64,000 nucleotides of DNA from Pocillopora verrucosa (GCF_036669915.1 NC_089315.1:31295386-31359385); one strand, 5' to 3'; positions 11,641 through 30,203 are shown, counted from the first letter of the stretch. Notes: generated from the sequence alone by a model not told the origin. Translations and numbers: made by a program.

Positions 11641-12530
11641 TGTTTGCAAGTATATATTGTTGTGTAATTAATAAAGACTACATGCATACATTCAATTCAT
11701 GCAATTCCTAACTCATTCAATAGCTCTAGGCCTGTAGTGGGTCAGTTGAGGGAACTTAGATACGCTCTTCCAGTGATTTAATCGGAGGGATGCTACCTAA
11801 CCACAACACTCCTTATTTCATAATGTTCGTATCCTAGCTCCACCTTCATATCGTGCGCCCAATATATTAACTGAAACAGTACATTTATAACCTGAAAAAA
11901 TTACATCTCGAAGCAAGAGATAATAAAATGTCAAAATTGGTTTATATTTTCTTGCTCAAAGTCCGGCAACATTCGGACTTTGCAACCTTCAGTTCAAGCC
12001 TTGGATAACCTGCTCAAAGGCATATTCAAAAATTACATTTCTTCGTGCCTAGAAACTCTTTTTGCGTTAAAATAAAGAAATCATCGAGCGCATGTCTTTA
12101 ATTTCTTTTTCTTTGACTAGACTAGACTGTCACTTTACTAATAATAGAAGGAAATATCCTGCAGATATACTGTGAACTCCGTTCCTCATCTTGCAAAAAG
12201 TGGTTTCAGGTCTCTCTCTTTTTCTACTTATCATTCTGGTTTGTTAGTTTGTATCTCAATCTCCAGAGGATATTGGAATCTTTGTTATTCGGGTGCACTG
12301 AAACTTTGGGGTGGAATGGTTTGATTAAAGTTCTAGGGTGGAGTAGAGTTATTACGTAATATTGGTCAGCGCGATGCACAACGGGCGCATAGGGATTCAA
12401 AGTTGGTACTATACCACAACACCACCGCGGTTAGTTCCATCTTTCAGATCAACATGTGCGTCGATGAGGTTGGCGATGCAACTGTTTCATGTTATGTAGA
12501 TCATTCCTGCAAATTGTTTTGCTTTTAAAG
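11641..12530. other. Upstream region of RIOK2
   Basis: No coding sequence seen. It includes the presumed RIOK2 promoter and 5' UTR immediately before the ATG at 12531. No TATA box or other element stands out. Confidence 0.4.
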
Positions 12531-18612
<6,082 letters not shown>

Positions 18613-18956
18613 GCTAGGTAACAAGAAGAAGACGAGTCTAGGATGAATTAGGTGAAGGACGTCGGCTGTTGATCCGCTTTGTTAAATGTAAACCCTTCTG
18701 CACAGAAACTGATAACTGGATTTTCAGAATATATTAAATATCATAGAGCGGGTCTTCTTAGATTAATATTTACATCAAACAAAATTACATGTACCGTTTA
18801 AATAGTTTACGAAATCAAATGTTTAGTGAAATCTATGTTCTTAGTCGTGAGATCGTACAGATGAAAATATATTAACTCTAAAAAAGTCTCTTTTTTCTTT
18901 GCACGATAACAAATATTACTAGTAGCAAGAAACTTTTCAAAGCGCGCGACTGGGAC

Positions 18957-18962
18957 AATAAA
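18957..18962 (+). terminator. Candidate RIOK2 polyadenylation signal
   Basis: AATAAA about 345 bases after the RIOK2 stop, the best poly(A) hexamer before the convergent gene begins at 19156. Confidence 0.5.
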
Positions 18963-19155
18963 ATTGTAAATAGTTTTGACGTTCCAATCGGGCGTATTGA
19001 CACATTACATTTTTTTCGATTTTGAATGTTTTAATAGTCCCTCATCAGCGAAGAAGGATGCATGGGTCACCATCAAGTGCTGTGTCTCTGTTTAACTGTT
19101 GAGAAACTTCATCTCGATCCGTAGGGAGCATGTGGAACGTAGAAATGACCGCTGG

Positions 19156-22100
19156 TCATTGGTAATGGGTAGACATAACACCCTTCCTTTCTGAAACCCA
19201 GTCAGGAGCTATTATGAAGTAGCCTCGATCTCTTGCGCTCGTGTTAGTGAAAAATGAATTTTCGTGTACGTAGTCGTAATCTTCAAAACTTGTGTGGTAT
19301 GTAGGGTCCACTCGTGGCCTTAGTAAGTGTGTTAGGGTTGCTTCTCCTATACCACAGGATCCGTACCTGGAGACATGAAATTAAAACAAATCATTTAATT
19401 TGACAAATTACGAACTCTTGTAAACTTGTACATATTATGAACTGACAACGACATTGCGTAACAGAGACCTCTTATCTAGCATCAACCCATTTTGGACGTT
19501 GGTTTAATTCTCTTCATCGTTACTCTTTTTTGTTGTCTTGTAGCTAAAGTTTTGGTCTTATCATAGCGGTTATAACTTTACTCTTCCCTTCACACACTTC
19601 CAAAAAATTTGCGCAGAGTGTAACCACAGTCAAGGAGAACCAGGAAGGAATAGGGAATAACCAGGAAGGAATAGGGAATAACCAGGAAGGAATAGGGAAT
19701 AACCAGGAAGGAATAGGGAATAACCAGGAAGGAATAGGGAATAACCAGGAAGGAATAGGGAATAACCAGGAAGGAATAGGGAATAACCAGGAAGGAATAG
19801 GGAATAACCAATGGCCCAAAGCATTAAACCTTTGCTTTGAAACAGGAAAAGTGCTTCCCGTCTTGTTGTCTGCAAAACATTACAAACTACTTAACAGAAG
19901 GCGTGCAACTTACTTGTTAAGGTGTTCCAATAATCTCTTCACTCTTAAATAATCACAAAATTCACACTTTCCTTCCCCGTGATTAAAGTGATGGGGGTGT
20001 GCATGTTCCACGACTTGATTTTGGGTTATCTCGGCAACTTTGCCTTCATTCCTGATGAGTAAGTCAAAATTTGATCAGTTGTAAGAAAAGTGCATACTCC
20101 GCTGAAATAATACCATGCGTGGACTGACAGGAATGAATGAGTGGAGGAGGGAAACTTGTAAAAGTTAGCACTCTTCCCAGATCCTTTACTTTCCATTCGA
20201 TATTTTCTCACTTTTGTGTTAGTCAGGCAGAGTTGAAGATCACGAAAGACCGGCAGTGGTGATCCTACATTATCGTACTCAGAGCAGCTCGTCGGGTAAA
20301 AAAAGACATAGCGATCAAAACAAATCCAAAAATACTGACTTTACAACTCTCTATGGTCCGCCTTGCAACACTTTCTGAAGTTCAGCGAATAAAGAATTGT
20401 CATTTTCAGCTTCAGTGACACACTTACACACACTTTTCCTTTAGAAAGTCACTAACCTTACTGATCCAACAGATTTGGGACGCGGTGGAAGTGTGGGGCG
20501 TTCTGATACTCTTTTGGAGCGAGCACTTTTTGCCCGTTGTTGGAAATACAATTCCTTTGAAAATTGAGGTTTCGTAGTTTTCTCTGCGGCTCTAGGTGCA
20601 CTCTGTTTCACTTGTACAACACTCGAGGACGCCTTGTTTAATGTATCTATGAAGTTGTGGACAACTGCTTTTTCTGGGAGGAAAAGAACAAACTAATTTA
20701 ACCCAAAACAACTGGAGAACAACGGTGATCGGGAAATCATGGAAGAAAACATTCTCAAAGGAAAAGCATTAAAATTACCATATTCGGTTGAAGACCGTAA
20801 CCAATTGTTAACACCAGGCAGAACAGGGCGCTCCATTTTCGCCTGAACGGAAAACAAATGTAAGTTCATTTAATTGGAAGACATAAGAGAGTACACCTCC
20901 CCCAGTGCGTTTGTACAAATAATCTTGTAATGTGCCCAGAATAGAATTTCTCTTCTTCACGCTGTGCCGGCGATCATTTCGCTAGAACCTTTTCTTCTCA
21001 TTATTCTTTCAGTTCGCAAATTCTACTTCAGGAAACTGCTAAGTAGACATTTCTTTTGACCTCACTAACTAGATTAAGAAATGAAAATCAATTTTAGCAA
21101 AAGTACAGCTTCAAAACAAAAAGGGTGGAAAACGTCTGCTGCAATTCCTCACTCAAATAAGTTCTTACTCTGTTAATGTCATACCTCGCGTCTTTCAGGT
21201 CTACTGTGTAGCTCAACTTTCTGTCCAGCCACACCATAAAGGCGATCTGCCGATAAAATGGAAAATATCATTTCAATGAATATTACCCATACACAGGTGT
21301 GAAACCAACTTTCTATCCATTGTTCAAATACCTCTATTCCGTTTTGTGCTGGTCGCTTCTCCTCGCCATGCCTCCTCCACTAATTCTAGTGTTGGCTGAA
21401 TAAATTTCTGTAACAATGCCCTTTCCGAGTGCGTGGCTAGGCAAGAAAAACAAATCTAAGAAAAAACAGTAAAAAACACAAGCCTAACGAAATCATAAAT
21501 ATGTATATATGGCAAGTGTAATTTGCTTTCATCCGATTTAATCATTTGTTTTTTCATTGCTCATGCTCGATTCAGTTCTTACTCGCCGTTTTAACACCTC
21601 TCGTGTGCTAAAAGCCCAGCTGTCAAAGTCCTTTAGTGTCTCAAGTTTACTTTGGCGACAACTAGCGAAGAGATATTTTCAAAATAATCTGCGCGTGTTT
21701 ACTTTTTTCCTCTCAGGATTCATTCAGTGAAATTCCTTGGTCTCTCAGAATTAAGACCAAAAAAGAGTAATTAAGGTCATATTTTCCCTTGCCCTCTTGA
21801 AATTATCGTTTGAATAAACATTTTGGATCACTCAAATAAACAGTAAGATACATCGGCTTCACAACTTGGTGCGTCTGATGGATTAGAAGCTTTCGGCTAA
21901 TATCTGTATTGTCTAAAGTATGCGCTTTTACATGAAAACTATGGATTGTACCAAAAAAATCTCGCTGGCTTCTTTGTGTGACCTTCCTACTTGAATTTTC
22001 GTGATTCAGATGCGTTCTGTAACAACATATTGGCAACTCATTAAAGAAATTTGCGTCATGAAATGTACGGACAGTGGTAGACACGGCATTATCCAGTTCT

Positions 22101-22683
22101 GAAAATTAATTAAAGTACCTGCCGATCTTGAGTCGTCGGGTGTTTTTATGTCAACATCTGATCGAAAATTCCGCATTTGGTGTGAGCTTACAGTGGACAA
22201 GGCTCTCTCGAAATCTTCTTTAAAATTGAGGTAATTGCCGGTCTGATGCGCTCGCATCGTCTTTCTGTCGGGTTTCTGAGGGGAAAAAGATTCGTGTTAT
22301 AATCATTCATTACTATTTAAACTGATGAAAATCATTTTGCTTAGTAAACAGTGAAATTCGACCGACAGAGAAACATAGTATAATGGTGACTTTGCTTTAA
22401 TACTGCGGAAAAGCCGGGATCCTGAAAGGAGGTCATGCGAATTTATATGGCGCAAATATTAAGTTCTACATGACTCGGCTTAACTGGGAGATCAAGCGAG
22501 TATATTAGGACGGCGAACCTTTGGTACCGGTGGATGATGTTTGCTGCTTGGAAATCCGCGAGCCTTTTGAAGATGAAGTTGAAAGCCAGGTCTCTTGCTA
22601 GAATAATCAGTAGTGTAGATTGACTTTCCCATCGTGTGTTTCTCCGGTAGCAAATTCGGAGGCAATTGTACCCACTGTGGCAT
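19156..22683 (-). CDS. Seven-exon gene of unknown function, possibly axonemal
   Basis: Exons on the complement: 22519-22683, 22119-22275, 21332-21436, 21185-21246, 20779-20842, 20457-20673 and 19156-19366. Acceptors are AG and donors GT throughout. The phases agree and the total is 981 bases (326 residues). The start MPQWVQLPPNLLP is the first ATG. Visible stretches include MGKSIYTTDYSSKRPGF, MRAHQTGNYLNFKEDFERAL, a basic Ser/Arg/Lys linker with PTLPPRPKSV, and a conserved-looking end with RYGSCGIGEATLTHLLRPRV, SFEDYDYV and RGYFIIAPDW. There is no signal peptide, membrane segment or known catalytic motif. The short Tyr- and Pro-rich N-terminus recalls small sperm/ciliary microtubule-inner proteins, but I cannot name a family. 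Exon 1 could instead end at 22528 (same phase). It is convergent with RIOK2. Confidence 0.75.
19638..19810. repeat. 21-bp minisatellite, eight perfect copies
   Basis: A 21-base unit starting AACCAGGAAGGAATAGGG repeats eight times (19638-19805) with no mismatch that I can see, plus a 5-base remainder. It lies in the last intron of the minus-strand gene. Because 21 is a multiple of three, all frames are periodic, and the minus strand gives an artefactual repeated PSWLFPI peptide. Confidence 0.95.
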
Positions 22684-24008
22684 TTTTAGCGACAAAATGC
22701 ACTTTAAAGGTGGCTAGATGAAATCTGTTCGCCGTTACTGTAATGAAGGAAAGTCTTTTGTATCGACATCCACGAGAAATCGACACAAGTCAGCTCTTAA
22801 GACAAACCGTAAGTCGTAAACTAAAGCAGTCGTCATGGGGAATTCGCTACTTGTCCTCTGATTGGCTGTCTTAACAATAACCATACCAAGCATTAAGTAA
22901 TTAGTCACTTATGTTTTAATTGTATTCGATGTGGCTTTAGGTTTTAAAATTTTAAGAGCGCCTTATTTCTCGTTAGAAGTGTCTATATTGGATTTAGGGA
23001 ATGCTGAAAAATGAAACAATAATTTTACAAGCTTCGACCCGGCCATTATCTTCTGCAGAATTTGCCACATGGAATATTTTTTCTTATGTGTAAAACTGAT
23101 GCAAACCCGCTGCTATACAATCGGTGTTCCTATGTATTCTAAATAATTACTCCGGAGAAAGTCTGTTTTACTGCGTGACACCTGCGCGTAAACGGTTACG
23201 TTTCCTGTCTTGCCGTGGTTCTGATCGTTGGAGTACATCAGCAGTCTATTGACTTGTAAAACATCTGTTGACCGTCACGCTACATGAGCTTAGGTCAATT
23301 TATAGTCGGCCTTATCGATAACGGGAGAGCAAACACGGCCCGCACTCAAACGAGGATAATGTTTAACATTTACCATTGCAGTTATCTTTACACTGTGGTT
23401 TTTAAGGACTTTTAAGGTAATATGGACGAACCCTTCATATTTGTCAGGCTTAGTAATGTTATAGACTTAGGAGAGACAGTGGTGTAGCCTGAGTACTATT
23501 TTTTGATGTGTCTTTTTTACTGTTGAAATTTTGGCTGTAAAAAAAAAACGTTTTCCACTTTTTATGTTTATTTTTGTTTTTAACAAGTGCCCCGGGAGTA
23601 AGTCCCTATGTGACAGGAAAGAGTAAAGCTCAGCGGAAATCCAATACATTTACAATCACTAATGAGGGACTTTTAAATAAGGAAGTACACAATACACAGC
23701 TGGCTTAGCACACTTAGTGCTCCTAAAAACTACCACCCTAAGCCGACAGTTGTTTCCATTCGCAAATTATAAATGGTTAATCTTCAAAGGAAATTATACG
23801 GTAACGAATCGGGTTGCGGCTTTCGGCTTGCGGCTCATAGAGAATAAAGTATTATCAAAACACTCCAAAGACAGCGAAAAAACCTTGAAAAGGCAGTTAA
23901 AATGTAAAACACACAGCTATGTATACATTTCGAAGAGAACTGGGCCAGTTTCCCTGTGGAAAATGTTTATTTTGTAATGATTTGTTTGTATCGTACAAAA
24001 GGGCAGGC
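22684..24008. other. Intergenic region between divergent genes
   Basis: The space between the starts of the minus-strand unknown gene and the CARD-NB-ARC gene. It presumably holds both promoters. No convincing coding sequence; the open frames here are short and unrelated to known families. Confidence 0.45.
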
Positions 24009-24018
24009 GGGACTTTCC
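24009..24018 (+). promoter_or_regulatory. Canonical NF-kB site
   Basis: GGGACTTTCC, a textbook kappa-B sequence (GGGRNYYYCC), 200 bases upstream of the ATG of the CARD-NB-ARC-TPR gene. The sequence match is exact; function is inferred. Confidence 0.6.
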
Positions 24019-24092
24019 ATTACTATTGTTCATGGTGGGCTGAGCTGGGTTCAGTTTCCGGTGGCCTCACCACGCAGGCGTTCTTCTATAAT

Positions 24093-24110
24093 TTCCGGAA
24101 TTTCCCGGAA
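24093..24110 (+). promoter_or_regulatory. Overlapping kappa-B and STAT/ETS-like sites
   Basis: The 18 bases hold TTCCGGAA (24093-24100, ETS core on both strands), GGAATTTCCC (24097-24106, the reverse complement of the kappa-B sequence GGGAAATTCC) and TTCCCGGAA (24102-24110, STAT-type TTCN3GAA). They sit 108-125 bases upstream of the ATG at 24218. With the site at 24009 they form a compact immune-type cluster. Confidence 0.55.
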
Positions 24111-24217
24111 AGCTTGAAGGACCTTGTTCCGTAAAGCCAGTAACTGAGAGGTCGTCCTATAAACTGGCCGAAAACGTTTGCTTTAGTCAGAAATAACTTT
24201 TCCTGATATGTTAGAAC

Positions 24218-27200
24218 ATGGAGGAATTACACAGGAAAGTCTTAAGAAAGTTTCGGCTTCGCATCTCGCGAAATATTGATGCAAGGAGAATAACAGAAGT
24301 ACTGTTTACCAAAGAAATTTTGGACGAAGCAAGCAAAGAATTCATTCTTGCTCAAACTACAAGTGAGGGGAAGGCATTTTGCCTCTTGGATGAGCTTTCT
24401 CGAAGTGGTCCTGATGCTTTTGAATCGTTTTTGAATGCTCTTCATGGCTCCGGCCGTAGTTTCTTGGCGAACGAGATCAATTTCCATCTGTCAGGTATGA
24501 AGATATTTTGATTCTACACGAGCATAAAATATTCATGTACATTTTTCGCCTAAGACACAAATAGAAGGTGAACAAATTGATTTATAAATCTATGTAACTT
24601 ATTTGTTTATATGGCAATCACAATTATCACCAGTATGCTTAAATATTTGATTATTTAATTGATCAAACTTTTCTCTTACGCCTTCATGTGTTAATAGCTC
24701 AAAACGTAACAGTAAACGTACTCTTGACATTGGAAATCGGCCAGCTGATAAACCATGAATGAAAAGCTGACGTGCAACTGCAGACTCAGTTATTTATTTG
24801 AAAGCACATGTTCGTAAAGAATGGTTACCTTCTTCTATCTGTTTTGGAAATATTTCCAACCATTTTTGGTAGAGACACACAGCTGTACAAGGGAAGGTGG
24901 CTCCTCAAAAGGAGCCGTCGACAACAACAATCCCATTTATTTCTTTCTCAGGACATGATCCTGCAATCAGAGTGGCCTTTAACGCGGTCCGGATTTTCCT
25001 TTCTCTCCACGGGCACTGTAACGCTTTCGTGAGTCGCCGAGAAGACATGCCTAGCTTCGTTGCCGGGTAAGTACTAAAACATGGAAAAACCTAAAACCAC
25101 CTACAACCACCTCAAAAACATCTTCAGCCACTCGATACTATCTAAAACCATCTAAAACAAGGCATAAATGTCTAAAATAAGGCGAGACGACAATATGTCA
25201 CGTAGGTGGTTTTAGGTGGTTCCATGTTTTAGTACTTACCTTCGTTGCCGTTTTTTACAACTATATTTTGCTTTGCCGACTGTGCAGTATTTTCAGGCAA
25301 ATTATTTTTAAGCAAATCAAGCCGATGGATAACTTGTTGGTCCACACTCTTTTTTCTCTCAAATCACTTTGGTTGCCAGAAAACACTTGTTTCCAAAACG
25401 AATTTGTGATAGCATATGTGTCGATAAATGAGTTAGCACGTGGCTTTAAAGAAGTCTTCAATTAACTGTACTCCTTCACAAAAAGTAGCTCAGAGAGTGA
25501 AAACTTTGAGATACTTGTTTTCAATGGAATAAATCGGTGGAACTTTTATTCCTTTAATATCTGAATTCTTTTAAATAATGTTTTTGTTGTAAAACGGTGA
25601 GTAAAGTTTTCAGTCTTAATACAAAGACGCTTTCGGTAACTTTCGGTGTTCAATTTAGCTATTTGTACCGTAAATTTCACAACAAGAACCGAAGGAATTC
25701 TACAAGAAAAACCGTACTAAATTCTTCTTGGGTCTAATAAAGGTGTCTCATTTTATTTTAGTGTTATGGTTAAAAAAGGCCAGATTTACACGCGTCAATG
25801 CAGCAAACAAATGAGCAAATGCCCACGAGTTCAAAACTTGTCAATAAATTTACTTGCAATTACTTTCCTAGCCATTTACTGACTGAACAAAGATATTCTT
25901 CCACAATAATATCGATGGAAGTGTATGATACTTTCCGTGAGATCATTGAATGTTTTGAAGAAAAACTTGTCGTGACAGTTTGTTTGCTAAACTAGTACCA
26001 TTTTTTTTTCAAAAGTGTACAAAGTTTGTTTGGAAGCCTTCTAAATCATCTTTATCTGCTACATAAATAAACATTTTCAGTGAAGCCTCTTTCTATAATT
26101 TGCATTATCTCTATTTTTACTGCCATTTACTTGCTTGAAAATTGCTCAGTGTAAAGAAGATCTTGCTGTAATTACAGCCCTAAATCATTTGGGTTCTTTT
26201 GGCAATTATGTCTAGTTCCAGAAAATGTTCATGCCCTTCACCCATTGCAGAGGGGATTTCCTTTAAAAAAAAAATTTGAGAAGGCCAGTTTTGTTGGAAA
26301 TCTAGCCCAGAAATTGCTGGTTGCTCACTTGAAATATATTTCACATTGGGAAAAAGTACCTTTCATAATTAATATTCTAAAGTTCTCTTGGTAGCCAGTT
26401 CATTGAAATTTTCAAATGCAGTTCTGTTAGTGCTGGTGTCAATGAATGTATTTGTCACTGGTCTTAATTGATAAAAGTGATGTGGTTTGACCAAATGGCA
26501 TTTTTATGAGGCAGATTTAATCAAATATTTTCTTGTTAAAAAGTTTTTCATATTTGATAGGGAGTATATCTGGAGATTTTCAAGGAGGAGGGGTTTATAC
26601 TTATCTTGAAAAAGACTTAATTCAAAAGGGAGGAATGTGGCTAGGTATTACCACATATTTACTCATAATGCACTGAATGATGCAATTACTGAGTTGTAGT
26701 GGTCACTAAAAATATTTTAATTTTTTTTATTTGCAGGTGTACAGCCCAGTGAGGGTAATGAATGGAGACCAAGATCTATTGGCCTTCCCAGAAAGGTTCC
26801 TAATTTTGTTGGAAGGATGGATATTTGTGAAGAAATCACAGGGTTGTTGACCACAGATGAGGATGACATAACTTGCCTTGTCACTGTTGTTGCCCCTCCA
26901 GGATTTGGAAAAACTGCACTTGCCAAAACTGTCGGAAACATGATACTGAGTCAAGGAAAAAAAGATGTGATATACATGTGCCTCAGATCAGTGTCATCTC
27001 TTGCATGTGCAGCGGAATACTTGCTAAAGGAAGCAGTTGGTTCTCATGCTGATCAGAAAGATGCAGTTTCACAGCTGAAAAGGTATTTAACTTCCCTGCG
27101 AAATCCAACAGTGCTGATTCTGGATAATGCTGAAGACTTGCAAGCTGAAGATGAGTCAAACTTTTATAAACTTTTGGAGAATATTGGTGTCCATGCCAAG

Positions 27201-29543
27201 AATCTTGTCACACTTATCACGAGCAGGACCCCTATCTCAACATTAGATCTCTGGTCTTTTGCCACCAAACATTATCCCCTAAGACCACTAGCTAATGAAG
27301 ACTCATTGCTCTTTCTCAAGAACTGTGTGCCCGACATCTCACGTCAAAGTGCAAAGGAATTTGCTACTGCTTGTCGTGGTATTCCCCTGCTACTGAACAT
27401 AACAGCATCATTTTTAAAAAAAAAGGCAGTTAACCCTAGTGATCTCCACAGAAAGCTACAAAACTGTCCTCACAGTTTTCTGAAAGGAAAGAGCCAAAAA
27501 ATTCAAGAGTTAAATTCCCATCTTAAAGTATTTTACAACAATTTACAACCTGAAATGAAGAAAGTACTTGGTTTTTTGGCTTCCTTCCCAAGATCATTTA
27601 CCAAAGAGGAAGCAAAAGACGTGTTGTTCCCAACTGAGGATTTCCTAGATTTCCAGTACATGCTCGACAATCTTGAGCAACATTCACTCTTACAGCTAGA
27701 TGAAGTCAACAATCATCTATACTATAGCTTGCATCCTCTTGTACAAGCATTTTGCAAGTCATCACAGGAAGAGACCTGCATGGAATATAACACAGCCATT
27801 AAACTTTTTTCAAGGCATTACCTTACACTTCTGCAAGATCTGAGTGATGACTTTATTGGTACAAATGGTAAAGTTGCCATTGACAAATATCACATCAGCA
27901 AAACTAACATCATTCATGCGCTTGTAGCATCAGTTGAAGAAGGGGATGATCAGTTAAAGCGTGATGGACTGACCATCTCTACCAATGCTGTGAACTTCTT
28001 GGCAAAAGTCTTAAACATAGGTGAATTTATGTCTGTGTATTCACAGTGTTCTCAGGCAGCTGTGAAACTGAATGACAAAATCCTTCTCAGTGAGTGTCTT
28101 GTTTCCATTGGATTTAAACAGCTGTGTTACTATGGCTACAAGGATGCATTCCGCACATCTGCAAAAGAAAGCCTCCAGCAAGCACATGAACTTCAAAGTG
28201 AACTTTCGATTTCTGGTACAGAATGTGAGGGACACTGTAAGTGCAAGCTGGGTCTTTGCACTTTCATTTCTGGGGACAAAAAGAAAGGCATCTCACTCAT
28301 AGCACAAGGCATTGCTATACGGAAGAGGAGGGTATGCTCTGATGGATCTGGTAAAGTGGAACGCATGCTTCTTGCTGGTGGCTTCTGTGATTTAGCTAGT
28401 AAGTGTTGAGAATTAACAACTGAGCTCTTTGCACTTCAATGTTGAATGATTTTAATTTAAAAAAATTAAAATACAGCTTTTTTTAAGTGGTAAGTAATGC
28501 ACCCATATCTTCCATAACCTGGCAATAACTTTTTGTTGTTCATCTTTATTCTTGTAGTGGCCATGTTTGTCAGTGGAAATTTGAGAGCTGCTGTCAACAT
28601 CTGGACAAACATCTGTCTGGTCAGATACAGAGAGCTACTGGGGCAACACCCCTTCACAGCCTCCTTATTACATTACCTTGGAGATGCTTATCAGTGTCTT
28701 GGTGATCTTAAGCGTGCAGTAGCGTTCAAGAGAGAGTCCCTTGAAATGAGGAAATACCTTTTAGGTATGTATTCTCAAATCAGAGGTCTTTAAACAACCT
28801 TCCTTACGACCGGATGTGAGAAATATGCAATAGGACTTTGCATTTCTAATACTGAGTGAGTTTTTAGAGTTATAACAAATGTGACAAGACAGTGCAGAGG
28901 GTTTTAGTTACTCCTAAAAGTTGTGCCTGTCCATTGTCATTATAGATTGGATTCAGTATTGGTAAATGTCTGCTAGTTGTTGAAACCGCAGAAAACACAA
29001 TAAGTAACGTGAAATGTGACGTGAATATCCAACTTGCTGTTTAATACTTTTAATTAGTGAATTGAGTAATACACTAAGGCTGTGTGATAGAAGCTCTGAA
29101 AGAGTTATATCATACTCTTCAGGCATATATTACAAAGACCTGGTCATGGCTCAAACTCAAACCAACATGCTAGCCAATAAGCCGACACTCCTTGTAATGA
29201 CCACATTCCATTTTCAAATCCTGATAAACTACCACTTACATTTTCAGCTGGAGGTTTTCCCACAATTTATGTTGGAAGTTTTCTTAGTCCTGATTTTGTT
29301 TTGTATATTTTAGGTGACAATCATTTGGACACTGCCAGAGCTTACTATGGTTTGGGATGTGCTCTTGGAGCCCTTGGTTCAATTGAAGAAGCATTAGAAA
29401 ACATAAAAAAAGCTCGTGAAATTCAAATACGTTTTGCGGCGTCTGAGCAAGATATCAACAAGACAAATCAAGAAATGAACCGTTTGAGAGGAAGAGTTAC
29501 AATGGACTTTCCATGTTTCAAAGTGGAACAAATGTATATTTAA
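24218..29543 (+). CDS. CARD-NB-ARC-TPR STAND NTPase (APAF1/NLR-like)
   Basis: Four exons: 24218-24494, 26737-28398, 28558-28764 and 29314-29543. The phases agree (2376 bases, 791 residues). Exon 1 encodes a CARD-like death fold (about residues 1-90; LRISRNIDARRITEVLF, then LLDELSRSGPDAFESFLNAL). Exon 2 opens with FVGR and carries an NB-ARC domain: Walker A APPGFGKTA (K151, T152), Walker B TVLILDNAED (D222), sensor LITSRTP and the GIPLLL motif, followed by a winged-helix and helical part. Exons 3-4 encode kinesin-light-chain-style TPRs (about residues 670-750; HPFTASLLHYLGDAYQCLGD and LDTARAYYGLGCALGALGSI). Family logic: the TPRs sense or repress, the NTPase oligomerises, and the CARD recruits a CARD caspase or adaptor. 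APAF1 has WD40 repeats in place of TPRs. Immune-type promoter sites lie upstream. Confidence 0.88.
25056..25250. mobile_element. 175-bp MITE with 39-bp TIRs and 10-bp TSD
   Basis: The element is 25066-25240. Its ends are inverted copies of a 39-base sequence starting GGTAAGTACTAAAACATGGA (25066-25104 and 25202-25240) with two mismatches. The direct repeats ttcgttgccg at 25056-25065 and 25241-25250 are the target duplication. There is no coding capacity. A 10-bp duplication points to Mutator-like mobilisation but does not prove it. It lies in intron 1 of the CARD-NB-ARC-TPR gene. Confidence 0.85.
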
Positions 29544-30203
29544 AGTGATAGTGATATAACGCAGTTCAGCCATGAATAGACTGAATAGTACTCATTTGTG
29601 AACAACCACATCCATGTACACGAATTTACTCCAGATTTCAGATCTCTATGTGGAGAGACCACACCCACAATAGCGCAATAGGGAGAAAGAACATTGTCTT
29701 AATGCAACCATCTTTTTTTCCCTGGTGTCCAGTAATTTTGTTAACAAATGGTTGTATGGTTAATTGTTTTTAAAAAACAATTTTGCCCATTCAATCTTAA
29801 GTTGACGTAGTTGCATGTGTTTCAGCTATAAAACACAATACATAATTCAAGATGTTGACTATTCAGTGGTCAAAATACATTTAACAACATCATATAAATT
29901 GCGTTCATATCATAAACCAATAGCCGCCCTACTGACCGGCACGTTCTTGAACTTGTTGAAGGACACTGGAAACTTAGGGAACAGAAAGTTAATCAAGAGT
30001 AAAACATCCAACAGCAAATACTAAATAGATAGGCAAATATATTCTTGTACTCCATAGGATGTATTGTGCAGACTATACATTTTATCCCGGCTTACAACAA
30101 AGTTAAGGATATGTATTTTGTGTCATTGCTGTTTAAATCTCAAAACACACTGGAAGGTTATTCTATCTCTAAACGATACAGTGCGACATTTTTAAAGTCC
30201 TCT
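29544..30203. other. 3' region between convergent genes
   Basis: Holds the presumed 3' UTRs of the NB-ARC gene (plus) and of GPCR 1 (minus). No further gene seen; no strong AATAAA close to the NB-ARC stop. Confidence 0.4.

Noticed and set aside
19544..19875. Repeat proteins on the minus strand (PSWLFPI or SFLVIPY repeats)
   Set aside because: They are translations of a 21-bp minisatellite within an intron; all three frames are open only because the unit length is a multiple of three.
24952..25465. Extra exon of the CARD-NB-ARC gene interrupted by the MITE
   Set aside because: A good acceptor precedes 24953, and removing the MITE leaves an open frame to 25465. However, its exit phase does not fit the NB-ARC exon and the peptide matches nothing that I know. 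It could be an alternative terminal exon, but I cannot support it.
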